From Nanobdellota archaeon (GTDB taxonomy: Archaea > Nanobdellota > Nanobdellia > Pacearchaeales > GW2011-AR1), in assembly GCA_018897135.1 (NCBI GenBank), contig JAHILJ010000073.1, positions 1 through 6,714 of the forward strand: 6,714 nucleotides of DNA, written 5' to 3'. Shown here in pieces: positions 1-5,956 of this stretch (its first letter is position 1; the number at the start of each line of letters is the position of its first letter). Both the position numbers and the translations under genes were made by a program. Under the pieces are notes generated by a model that saw only the letters and a program-made list of their open reading frames with translations, did not search any database and was not told the DNA's origin.

Positions 1-342
1 AATACCTTCGAGAATAGTTATTTTTGGTGTTTGTTGTTTATTTTCAAAAAGGTTTATGAGTGTAGGAAGAATTTCATTTAGCGTGTTCTTTTTTTCATCT
101 AAAAATCCTTTAAATGTTGTTGGATTAATCGCTTCAAAATATTTTATATTATTTTTTAATTTATAGCTCACTAAACCTTTTCTTATAAGAATTGCAAGAT
201 TATCATAAATAGTTCTTCGATGAATGCTTGTTTCTTTAGCTAAATGAACTGCAGTAGCTTCACCAACTTGTAGAAGTGTTAAGTATAATTTTGATTCAGT
301 ACGGGTCAATCCTAAAGATTCTAATTTTTTATTTATATCCAT
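1..342 (-). CDS. TrmB-family transcriptional regulator, N-terminal 114 residues (3' end beyond window)
   Basis: The minus strand is open from ATG at 342-340 to the window edge; the nearest upstream in-frame stop is at 372-370, so this ATG is the only plausible start. The protein opens with an LGLTRTESKLYLTLL-type helix (about residues 10-24), then helix-turn-helix residues including AVHLAKETSIHRRTIYDNL (about 31-49), a wing ending in KGLVSYK (55-61), KYFEAINP (about 67-74), and a lysine/glutamate-rich segment (DEKKNTLNEILP) that should begin the dimerising coiled coil. This order is typical of archaeal TrmB regulators, which bind palindromic DNA and often sense sugars through a C-terminal domain; that domain lies outside the window, so the ligand cannot be guessed. 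It is divergent from the gene at 438 and shares its intergenic region, which carries a palindrome. Autoregulation and control of the neighbour are inference. Confidence 0.88.
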   Translation of the reverse strand, partial: MDINKKLESLGLTRTESKLYLTLLQVGEATAVHLAKETSIHRRTIYDNLAILIRKGLVSYKLKNNIKYFEAINPTTFKGFLDEKKNTLNEILPTLINLFENKQQTPKITILEGI

Positions 343-366
343 TATTCTGGTCAATAGGATGTTGAT

Positions 367-374
367 TATTTAAA
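367..374 (-). promoter_or_regulatory. TATA-like box for the TrmB-family gene
   Basis: Read on the minus strand the sequence is TTTAAATA, centred about 28 bp upstream of the ATG at 342. That spacing fits an archaeal TATA box driving a leaderless or nearly leaderless mRNA. No Shine-Dalgarno motif precedes the ATG, which agrees with this. Confidence 0.5.
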
Positions 375-385
375 CTTTTCTAATG

Positions 386-403
386 GTGTGGAAAAATCCA
401 CAC
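386..403. promoter_or_regulatory. Candidate operator: perfect 7-4-7 inverted repeat GTGTGGA-AAAA-TCCACAC
   Basis: The two 7-bp arms are exact reverse complements around an AAAA spacer. The element is nearly central between the two outward-facing TATA-like boxes (367-374 and 411-419), 11 and 7 bp from their near edges. It is locally GC-rich in an AT-rich spacer. TrmB-family proteins are known to bind palindromes at promoters, so the adjacent regulator is the natural candidate to bind it. A bound dimer here could affect both promoters. The binding assignment is inference; the repeat itself is directly visible. Confidence 0.6.
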
Positions 404-410
404 ACATGTA

Positions 411-419
411 TTTAAATTA
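411..419 (+). promoter_or_regulatory. TATA-like box for the gene at 438
   Basis: TTTAAATTA is centred about 23 bp upstream of the ATG at 438, at the near edge of archaeal TATA spacing for a leaderless transcript. The operator-like palindrome ends 7 bp upstream, overlapping the region where the B recognition element would lie. Confidence 0.45.
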
Positions 420-437
420 TTTAATTTTAACTATTAA

Positions 438-1136
438 ATGACATTAAAACAGAAAATCAAAATAATTAATCCAGATAGTCAAGACTATGTTAAAATTAGA
501 CCTTTTTTGATGAATAGTTTTGACATGGCAATTAATTTTGAAAAATTTTCTAAAAAAGGAAGTATTCGTGATTTACCAATTGAAGAAATTGTGAACATGG
601 TTTATGTAAAATCTCAATTTAGACAACCAAAATTATACCGAGGAGACGCGTCATGTTATGAACTGCTCTTATTTAATGAATCTGAGTTAATACAAGGAAA
701 TTTAGTCAGTTTTAAGTTAATAGAAAGTCTTCCTGATAAAAAGGAAAAATTTAGAGAACTTAATTCATATGATATTGAAGAAGCAATTAGTAATCATGTT
801 CTCTCCGGAAAAAATATAGATAAATTGTTAATGAAATTTGATTATGTATCGATGGATGAAGTTAAAAGTCTTTTTATTCCAATAACTAAATCAAATGACT
901 TGTTTAAATTATCTGAGGAATATGTTAAAGATTATATTGTGGATAATTGGGCGTATTTTAGTTTTCGCTTTAATCATAATAGATCTTCTGACGCGAACAT
1001 GGTTTCAGAAAATAATTATGTTAAAATTGGATTTGAACATGAAAAAACCAAACCATTATATACCTTGGCTCCTCAAAATAAAGAGCTTGCATGGATAGAT
1101 ATTCCAAAAAAGTACCTTTCTTTAGAGGGTCTTTGA
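438..1136 (+). CDS. Hypothetical protein, 232 residues, next to a TrmB-family regulator
   Basis: I do not recognise this protein. It is soluble-looking, with no signal peptide and no hydrophobic run long enough for a membrane helix. It is rich in Lys, Asn, Ile and Phe, as expected for an AT-rich genome. It has few cysteines and no visible zinc, P-loop or nuclease motif. Short recognisable-looking patches are a central acidic region (LNSYDIEEAI), a strongly aromatic stretch near residues 170-180 (DNWAYFSFRFNHN), and a C-terminal part with FEHEKTKP and WIDIPKKYL. The ATG is preceded by a TATA-like box at 411-419 and no ribosome binding site, which supports this start. Gene pair logic (divergent regulator plus shared operator candidate) suggests it is the regulator's target. 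Function is unknown; I am confident only that it is a real gene. Confidence 0.8.
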   Translation: MTLKQKIKIINPDSQDYVKIRPFLMNSFDMAINFEKFSKKGSIRDLPIEEIVNMVYVKSQFRQPKLYRGDASCYELLLFNESELIQGNLVSFKLIESLPDKKEKFRELNSYDIEEAISNHVLSGKNIDKLLMKFDYVSMDEVKSLFIPITKSNDLFKLSEEYVKDYIVDNWAYFSFRFNHNRSSDANMVSENNYVKIGFEHEKTKPLYTLAPQNKELAWIDIPKKYLSLEGL

Positions 1137-1292
1137 GTTAAAAACTAGCGTCAAACTTAATATCTTATCAACTAATTAATAAATGTTTAACTCTTTCTTC
1201 CGATTGAACTTAACATAATTGAATTCAAACTTTAATTTATCTTCTATCCCAAATTAAAAAGAATTAATTTCAATTTGCGGGGCGTAGTAGAT

Positions 1293-1559
1293 TTATCTTA
1301 TCAAGCTTTGAATGTTTTCAATGGCGTCTGCAACGTTCGCTCCTTTCTTAGTCAACTTTATCAATTTTATTCGCCCCTTTTTCTCAAAGTCAACCAATTT
1401 CAATTCTTCTAATGTTTGCAGTATTTTTACTGCATGGCTGTAAGTGCAATCCACTTCTTTAGCCAAAATACTACCGTACCTCATCCGTGTGTTCTTTTTC
1501 AAAGAGACCAACATAAGTGCTGGCTTTCTCCTAAAAAAGATGTCAAAGTTGTCTTTCAT
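1293..1559 (-). CDS. Small winged helix-turn-helix DNA-binding protein (MarR-like), 88 residues
   Basis: The whole protein is one winged-helix domain. Residues 29-36 (GSILAKEV) form the first helix of the HTH, 39-53 (TYSHAVKILQTLEEL) the recognition helix, and 54-70 (KLVDFEKKGRIKLIKLT) the wing, followed by a short C-terminal helix (GANVADAIENIQ) that may serve dimerisation. No ligand or metal-binding domain is present. The pattern resembles short archaeal MarR/ArsR-type regulators; the exact family cannot be named from the sequence. The ATG lies about 20 bp downstream of a TATA-like box. A palindrome immediately upstream of that box suggests autoregulation, and a matching half-site before the divergent phosphoesterase gene suggests it may also control that gene. 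Both are inference. Confidence 0.85.
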   Translation of the reverse strand: MKDNFDIFFRRKPALMLVSLKKNTRMRYGSILAKEVDCTYSHAVKILQTLEELKLVDFEKKGRIKLIKLTKKGANVADAIENIQSLIR

Positions 1560-1573
1560 TTGGATTTGTGTTG

Positions 1574-1584
1574 TTTAATATATA
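1574..1584 (-). promoter_or_regulatory. TATA-like box for the winged-helix gene
   Basis: On the minus strand this reads TATATATTAAA, centred about 20 bp from the ATG at 1559, with its far edge at 25 bp. It is compatible with a short-leader or leaderless archaeal promoter. The palindrome at 1591-1605 abuts it on the upstream side. Confidence 0.45.
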
Positions 1585-1590
1585 CATTTC

Positions 1591-1605
1591 AGGAACCATG
1601 TTCCT
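1591..1605. promoter_or_regulatory. Candidate operator: perfect 6-3-6 inverted repeat AGGAAC-CAT-GTTCCT
   Basis: The arms are exact reverse complements. The element begins 6 bp upstream of the TATA-like box of the winged-helix gene and 31 bp from its ATG, where a bound dimer could block or aid TBP/TFB assembly. The same 9 bases that make up its left arm and centre recur at 1689-1697. The winged-helix protein encoded next to it is the likely ligand (inference). Confidence 0.55.
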
Positions 1606-1688
1606 TTTAAATGCTTTGTAATATATATGTTGGATTATATACTTTTAAACCTATCGTTTTATTCATTTTAGAATTACTACACCTTTTT

Positions 1689-1697
1689 AGGAACCAT
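1689..1697 (+). promoter_or_regulatory. Candidate half-operator AGGAACCAT before the phosphoesterase promoter
   Basis: These nine bases are identical to 1591-1599, the first arm plus centre of the palindrome before the divergent winged-helix gene. The site ends 4 bp before the TATA-like box at 1702-1709 and 32 bp before the phosphoesterase ATG, nearly the same offset as the palindrome has from its own start codon. There is no second arm here, so if it is a site it is probably weaker. Confidence 0.4.
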
Positions 1698-1701
1698 AAA
1701 A

Positions 1702-1709
1702 TTATAAAA
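1702..1709 (+). promoter_or_regulatory. TATA box for the phosphoesterase gene
   Basis: TTATAAAA is centred about 24-25 bp upstream of the ATG at 1730, close to the archaeal consensus and to the spacing expected for a leaderless mRNA. Confidence 0.55.
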
Positions 1710-1729
1710 TCTATTTTCTATGTTTTGAT

Positions 1730-2353
1730 ATGAATAAAAAAACAAAGATTCTTGCGGTGGGGGATTTGCACGGAGATACAGGGCTTGCTAAAAAACTTGC
1801 TGCAAAAGCGAAGAAAGAGAATGTTGATTTGATTATTCTCGCAGGTGATATGACATGGTTTGAGCAATCTGTGAAAAATTTAATCGGGCCTTTTGCAAAA
1901 ACAAAAAAGCCGGTTTTAATGATACCTGGAAATCACGAATCTTTTGCGACAAATGATTTTCTTGTTGAAATGTATTCTCCAGAGGCAAAAAATCTGCATG
2001 GATATTCTTTTATTAAAGGTGACCTTGGAATTTTTGGGGCAGGCGGGACAACTCAGGTTGGGCCAACTTCTATTTTAAGTGAAAGACAAATGTTTTCTCT
2101 TTTGAAAAAAGGTTTTGAAAAAGTTAAAAATTCTCCTAAGAAAATTATGATAACGCACGAACATCCTGAAGGAAGCAAGTCTGCTTTTTCAGGTTATATT
2201 TCTGGGAGCAAAAGCATTGCAAAAGCAATTAAAGAATTTAAACCAGATTTGCATATTCATTCACATGTTCATGAAGCAGAAGGTTTTGAAGAAAAAATAG
2301 GAAAAACAAAAGTTGTGAATATTGGAAAGCACGGAAGAATTTTTGAGGTTTAA
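1730..2353 (+). CDS. Metallophosphoesterase, calcineurin-like (Icc/YfcE-type), 207 residues
   Basis: A compact, complete phosphoesterase domain that hydrolyses phosphomonoesters or phosphodiesters with two metal ions; the substrate cannot be told from the sequence. The family motifs appear in order: GDLHGD at residues 11-16 (D12, H14), AGDM at 38-41 (D40), GNHE at 67-70 (N68, H69), THEHPEG at 142-148 (H143), and HIHSHVHE at 175-182 (H179, H181 in place of the usual GHxH). All expected metal ligands and the catalytic His/Asn pair are therefore present, so the enzyme should be active. It has no signal peptide or membrane segment and should be cytoplasmic. Length and motif spacing fit the small archaeal Icc-related phosphoesterases. 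It has its own TATA box and is divergent from the winged-helix regulator. The stop codon is 2 bp from the end of the convergent gene. Confidence 0.93.
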   Translation: MNKKTKILAVGDLHGDTGLAKKLAAKAKKENVDLIILAGDMTWFEQSVKNLIGPFAKTKKPVLMIPGNHESFATNDFLVEMYSPEAKNLHGYSFIKGDLGIFGAGGTTQVGPTSILSERQMFSLLKKGFEKVKNSPKKIMITHEHPEGSKSAFSGYISGSKSIAKAIKEFKPDLHIHSHVHEAEGFEEKIGKTKVVNIGKHGRIFEV

Positions 2354-2355
2354 AT

Positions 2356-2724
2356 TTAATAAAGCATAACTTTTGGTTCATAAAACATTCTTATTTTTTG
2401 ATTTTTTAAATTTGTGTGAATGTTAGCTATTAATTTATCAGATAGATTAGATTTTTCTTTTTTGTGTAAACAAATTTCTATAATTGGATTTTCAAAATAA
2501 TTAATATTTAGATTTTCTATTATTTTTTTAGAAATATTTTCCACGCCTTCATTTAATAATCCAAGGTTCATGTCTGAGGAGTTGAAGTTTCCACCATAAT
2601 GTAAGGATTTTTTATAAGAAAATACTTTTCTAGAAGTTAAATTACATTCTGCCCAAATTCTTGGATTTTCAGAAGAATCTGTTTCATGAAAAAAAAGATT
2701 CAAATATTTTCCTTCAATTTTCAT
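2356..2724 (-). CDS. Hypothetical protein, 122 residues
   Basis: Not recognised. The product is small, soluble-looking, and rich in Asn, Lys, Ile and Ser, with no membrane segment, signal peptide or catalytic motif that I can identify. The N-terminal half contains a RIWAECNLTSRKVFSY patch that looks like alternating beta strands and a Gly/Asn-rich loop (HYGGNF); the middle (EGVENISKKIIENL) looks helical. A TATA-like box 25 bp upstream of the ATG supports the start and an independent transcript. It is divergent from topA and convergent with the phosphoesterase gene, so it shares an operon with neither. The frame could still be a lineage-restricted gene of no known role. Confidence 0.68.
   Translation of the reverse strand: MKIEGKYLNLFFHETDSSENPRIWAECNLTSRKVFSYKKSLHYGGNFNSSDMNLGLLNEGVENISKKIIENLNINYFENPIIEICLHKKEKSNLSDKLIANIHTNLKNQKIRMFYEPKVMLY
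2394..2407 (+). terminator. Possible U-rich terminator after the phosphoesterase gene
   Basis: Two T6 runs separated by GA lie about 41 bp after the phosphoesterase stop codon. Archaeal RNA polymerase terminates at oligo-T tracts without needing a hairpin. The tract lies inside the convergent 122-residue gene, so the phosphoesterase mRNA would carry a short antisense tail. T runs are common at this base composition, so the call is weak. Confidence 0.33.
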
Positions 2725-2744
2725 AAAAACCTAACTACTTTTTT

Positions 2745-2753
2745 CTTTATAAA
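2745..2753 (-). promoter_or_regulatory. TATA box for the 122-residue gene
   Basis: TTTATAAAG on the minus strand, centred 25 bp upstream of the ATG at 2724. The sequence and spacing are typical for a leaderless archaeal transcript. Confidence 0.5.
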
Positions 2754-2785
2754 AATATATGGTGTCTAAAATATATTCTAAAAAC

Positions 2786-2794
2786 TTATAAATA
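2786..2794 (+). promoter_or_regulatory. TATA box for topA
   Basis: TTATAAATA, preceded by an A-rich stretch that could act as a B recognition element, is centred 26 bp upstream of the ATG at 2816. This is the most consensus-like archaeal promoter in the window, and its position argues that translation starts at 2816 and not at a later codon. Confidence 0.6.
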
Positions 2795-2815
2795 GTATGG
2801 GTTCTATTTAATTTT

Positions 2816-5155
2816 ATGAGAAAAAAACAAACAAAGACAAAAGAGCAGAAGTATGCTGAAGAATATTTTCCTGTTGATGAAGATGATTTGAAAAATACTA
2901 CAGAGAAAATTGAAAAAAAAGTTATTGTTGATTCAAAACGAACTGTTGAGAAGTCATTTTCCAAACCTTTGAAACAAGATATTGAAACAGTTGAAAAAAT
3001 TACTAAATCTAAAGGAAAACCTAAAAGAAAAGTTTCTAAAAAAGTTGTTTTGAAAAAACCTGTTTACAAACAACCTAAAATTTCTTTGAAAAAAAGCGGT
3101 TATGAATTAATTATTACTGAAAAACCCCAAGCTGCTGCAAAAATAGCAAAAGCATTGGGAAAAGTTGTTCAAAAAAATAATAATAAAGTTGCATATTATG
3201 AAGTAGATAGAAATGGAAAGAATTTGGTTGTAGCATGTGCTGTTGGGCATTTGTTCACCTTAAAACAAAAAGAATCTGGCCAAAAAATTCCTGTTTTTGA
3301 TATTGAATGGATTCCAAATTATATTGTAAGAAAAAAAGATTTTACAAAGCGTTATTATGACACAATTTTAAAACTTGCAAAAAGCGCAGGAAGTTTGACA
3401 GTTGCAACAGATTATGATATTGAAGGAGAAGTTATTGGGTTTAATATTGTGAAATTTATTTGCGGGCAAAAAGATGCAAATCGAATGAAGTTTTCAACAC
3501 TGACTGAAAAAGAATTAAATGATGCTTATGAAAATAAATCTAAAACAATAAATTGGTGTCAAGCAATTGCAGGAGAAACTCGTCATTATCTTGATTGGTT
3601 TTATGGAATTAATCTTTCGCGGGCATTGATGAATTCAATTCGGACGACGGGAAAGTTTAGAATAATGTCTATTGGTCGAGTTCAAGGTCCTGCATTAAAT
3701 TTAATTGTAAAAAAAGAAAAAGAAATTTTAGCATTTAAACCAGAACCTTATTTTCAAGTTTTTATTTCAATTGAAGATGGGGAAAATAAATTAGAACTAA
3801 AGCACACTAAAGATATTTTTGATAAATCAGATTTAAAGAAATTTGAAAATCTTAAAGGGAAAAATGCGCAAGTTGAAACAAAAAAAGTTTCTCAAAGCTT
3901 GCCACCGCAACCACCTTTTGATTTAACAACTTTGCAAACAGAAGCTTACAAGTTTTATGGAATTACTCCGTCGAGAACTTTGCAAATTGCTCAGTCGCTT
4001 TATCTTGCTGGTTTGATTTCTTATCCAAGAACTTCTTCTCAACAACTTCCTGATTCAATTGATTATAAAACTATTTTAAAAAAAGTTGCAGCCAAGTTTC
4101 AGGCTGAAAAATTAATTACAAAATCCAAGCCCATTCAAGGAAAGAAAACAGATCCTGCACATCCTTCAATTTACCCAACAGGGGTTTTCCAAATTTTATC
4201 TGGAGAAGATGAGAAAATTTATAATTTAATTGCAAAAAGATTTATTTCTCTTTTTTGTGATAATGCTGAAATTGAAAATAAAACTATTAATGCAAAAGTA
4301 GAGGAACTTTTGTTTAATGCAAAAGGTGTTGAAATTAAGAAAAAATCTTGGATGGAAATTTATCCTTCTAAATTAAAAGAAAATTTTGTTCCTGATTTTG
4401 ATGGCGAGTTTGAAATTAAGGATTCTCGGATTGAGGAAAAAGAAACTCAACCCCCAAGGCGTTATTCTCCTGCGTCAATTGTTTCTCAACTTGAAAAGAA
4501 AAATCTTGGGACAAAAGCAACACGTGCGAGCATTTTGGAAACTCTTTATGATCGGGGCTATGTTAAAGATACAAGTATTAAGGCAACTCCCTTGGGAATT
4601 TCTTTAATCGAGACCTTGGAAAAACATTCTCCAATTATAATTGATGAAAAACTGACAAAGAATTTTGAGACGCAAATGGATTCTATTCAAACTGCAAAAA
4701 AAGATTTTCTTGAAAAAGAAGAAAAGATAATTGAAAAAGCTAAAAAAGCAATAACTGAAATTTCTAATCAATTTGAGAAACACGAAGTTGAAATTGGGAA
4801 AGAGCTTTTGCAGGCAAATGTTAAATTAAGAGAAGAACAGCGAAAGGAAAATAGTTTGAATGTTTGTCCTGTTTGTAACAAAGGAAATCTTGGGGTTACA
4901 TATTCAAAGAAAAATAGGAAATATTTTGTTGCGTGCGATGCTTATCCAGATTGTAAAACGACTTACAATCTTCCTCCAAATGGAATGATTAAGAAAACAG
5001 AAAAAGTTTGTGAAGAATGCGGTTTTCCAATGTTAATGCGTTTAGCAAAAGGAAAACGTCCTTGGGAATTTTGTTTTAATCCAAAATGTGCAAAGAACAA
5101 GGAACGACTTGAAGAATATCGGAAGAAGAAAGAGGAAGAGGGGGGAGGGGAATGA
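2816..5155 (+). CDS. topA: DNA topoisomerase I (type IA), archaeal, with lysine-rich N-terminal extension
   Basis: Relaxes negative supercoils by cutting one strand and passing the other through a 5'-phosphotyrosyl break, with Mg2+. The 779-residue protein has a TOPRIM domain from about residue 95 (TEKP with E102; TDYDIEGE with D199, D201, E203), then the type IA gate domains with MSIGRVQGPAL at 284-294. The active-site Tyr403 lies in LISYPRTSSQ, and EKKNLGTKATRASILETLYDRGY at 560-582 is a further family motif, stated here by position. Two C4 zinc fingers close the protein: C684/C687/C707/C713 and C732/C735/C753/C758. The C-terminal tail is charged (KKKEEEGGGE). All catalytic residues are present. 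What is odd is the first ~94 residues: archaeal homologues normally begin near the TOPRIM domain, but here an extension with about 30 Lys/Arg precedes it. The TATA box 26 bp before this ATG supports the long form. Confidence 0.96.
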   Translation: MRKKQTKTKEQKYAEEYFPVDEDDLKNTTEKIEKKVIVDSKRTVEKSFSKPLKQDIETVEKITKSKGKPKRKVSKKVVLKKPVYKQPKISLKKSGYELIITEKPQAAAKIAKALGKVVQKNNNKVAYYEVDRNGKNLVVACAVGHLFTLKQKESGQKIPVFDIEWIPNYIVRKKDFTKRYYDTILKLAKSAGSLTVATDYDIEGEVIGFNIVKFICGQKDANRMKFSTLTEKELNDAYENKSKTINWCQAIAGETRHYLDWFYGINLSRALMNSIRTTGKFRIMSIGRVQGPALNLIVKKEKEILAFKPEPYFQVFISIEDGENKLELKHTKDIFDKSDLKKFENLKGKNAQVETKKVSQSLPPQPPFDLTTLQTEAYKFYGITPSRTLQIAQSLYLAGLISYPRTSSQQLPDSIDYKTILKKVAAKFQAEKLITKSKPIQGKKTDPAHPSIYPTGVFQILSGEDEKIYNLIAKRFISLFCDNAEIENKTINAKVEELLFNAKGVEIKKKSWMEIYPSKLKENFVPDFDGEFEIKDSRIEEKETQPPRRYSPASIVSQLEKKNLGTKATRASILETLYDRGYVKDTSIKATPLGISLIETLEKHSPIIIDEKLTKNFETQMDSIQTAKKDFLEKEEKIIEKAKKAITEISNQFEKHEVEIGKELLQANVKLREEQRKENSLNVCPVCNKGNLGVTYSKKNRKYFVACDAYPDCKTTYNLPPNGMIKKTEKVCEECGFPMLMRLAKGKRPWEFCFNPKCAKNKERLEEYRKKKEEEGGGE

Positions 5156-5171
5156 ATAATGGTTGAGAAGT

Positions 5172-5180
5172 TTTATAAAT
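5172..5180 (+). promoter_or_regulatory. TATA box for the restriction endonuclease gene
   Basis: TTTATAAAT is centred about 25 bp upstream of the ATG at 5201, inside the 45-bp gap after topA. It implies that the endonuclease gene has its own leaderless promoter and need not depend on topA read-through. Confidence 0.5.
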
Positions 5181-5200
5181 TATAAAAGATAATAAATAAT

Positions 5201-5956
5201 ATGAAGAAGGACACAAAAGAAAAAGTAAAAGAATTGGTTAGGAATGTGATTTTGTCGAAGATTGATAAGTACAGTGCTGAGACAGAATACAAGCCGTTTT
5301 TTCAGGCAATTTTTACAAAGGAGCAGATTTTGACCCATACTATTGTTCATTCGTTTTATACTAGTTTTGGAATGTCAATTTATGAACAATTGGTGAAAAT
5401 TCTTGCAGAAGGCGTGGGATATGAAGCGTATACTCAATATGACTTGCTTGGCGAGATTGATGAAAAGACTGAGGGTGTAATTAGTAAAATTGATTTGGAA
5501 CTGCGGGCAGGAAAAAGAAAACCTGATATGAAAAAAGAATTTGAGGAGATAAAAAATTCAATTCAGAAAGGCAAGATAATGAATGACCCTGACAAAAGAG
5601 TTGATGTTTTTATTAAAAAACCCGACGGGACAGAGATTTATTTTGATATAACTTCTGTTAAGCCGAACATGAAAGAATTTGTTGCGCTGAAAAAGAAATT
5701 ATTAAGATGGATTGGTTTGAGATTGAGTGTTGAGAAAAATGCAAAAGTTTTAACTGCAATAGGTTTGCCGTATAATCCTTATCATCCTAAGCCTTATGCT
5801 AGATGGACAAAAGGAAATATGTATGACGAGAACCAATTAATGGTTGGTCAGGATTTTTGGAACTTCGTTGCTGGGGAGGATGTTTATGATGAGTTTATTG
5901 AAATCTTCAAAGAGGTTGGCGAGGAATTAAGGGAGAAAGTTAGAAGTATGAATTAA
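5201..5956 (+). CDS. TdeIII/MjaII-like type II restriction endonuclease, 251 residues
   Basis: The protein resembles the TdeIII family, whose characterised members (TdeIII, MjaII) are described as cutting GGNCC; the specificity here is inferred only. Family-like features are the N-terminal helix block with FYTSFGMSIYEQL (53-65, possible E62), the nuclease core RVDVFIKK (133-140) and YFDITSVKPN (147-156), and a C-terminal block GLPYNPYHPKPYARWT (188-203) followed by QDFWNFVAGEDVY. In the PD-(D/E)XK reading, D135 and D149 are the metal-binding acids, but the residue two after D149 is Thr151 where the motif expects Lys; Lys154 lies three residues on. The length is usual for the family. No methyltransferase gene is visible on either side. 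The gene is 45 bp downstream of topA with its own TATA box. Activity is uncertain because of Thr151. Confidence 0.82.
   Translation: MKKDTKEKVKELVRNVILSKIDKYSAETEYKPFFQAIFTKEQILTHTIVHSFYTSFGMSIYEQLVKILAEGVGYEAYTQYDLLGEIDEKTEGVISKIDLELRAGKRKPDMKKEFEEIKNSIQKGKIMNDPDKRVDVFIKKPDGTEIYFDITSVKPNMKEFVALKKKLLRWIGLRLSVEKNAKVLTAIGLPYNPYHPKPYARWTKGNMYDENQLMVGQDFWNFVAGEDVYDEFIEIFKEVGEELREKVRSMN

Noticed and set aside
895..1098. Plus-strand open frame inside the 232-residue gene
   Set aside because: Out of frame inside a longer and better supported gene, with no promoter or start signal of its own.
1137..1292. Convergent intergenic region after the 232-residue gene, checked for small genes, repeats or RNA
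   Set aside because: AT-rich with no open frame of note, no clear hairpin and only short T tracts; nothing supportable found.
1276..1350. GC-rich stretch TGCGGGGCGTAGTAG, followed by a GTTCGCTCC-like T-loop, resembling a tRNA
   Set aside because: No matching 3' acceptor strand, no proper anticodon arm, and the putative T-loop lies inside the winged-helix coding region on the other strand.
1416..1610. Plus-strand open frame opposite the winged-helix gene
   Set aside because: Its complement encodes a clear HTH domain; the plus-strand translation has no recognisable features.
2752..2776. Direct repeat AAAATATAT, two copies 16 bp apart, between the 122-residue gene and topA
   Set aside because: Low-complexity A/T sequence; this is expected by chance at this composition and not distinct from the TATA-rich background.
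2731..2964. Minus-strand open frame over the start of topA
   Set aside because: It is a shadow of the lysine-rich topA N-terminus (poly-A coding gives Phe/Ser-rich antisense) and overlaps both topA and its promoter.
1886..3690. Possible avoidance of GGNCC, the putative endonuclease site
   Set aside because: At least three sites are present, which is not obviously below what the low GC content would give; no avoidance can be claimed from one window.
4386..4607. Plus-strand open frame inside topA
   Set aside because: Out-of-frame shadow within a conserved part of the topoisomerase.
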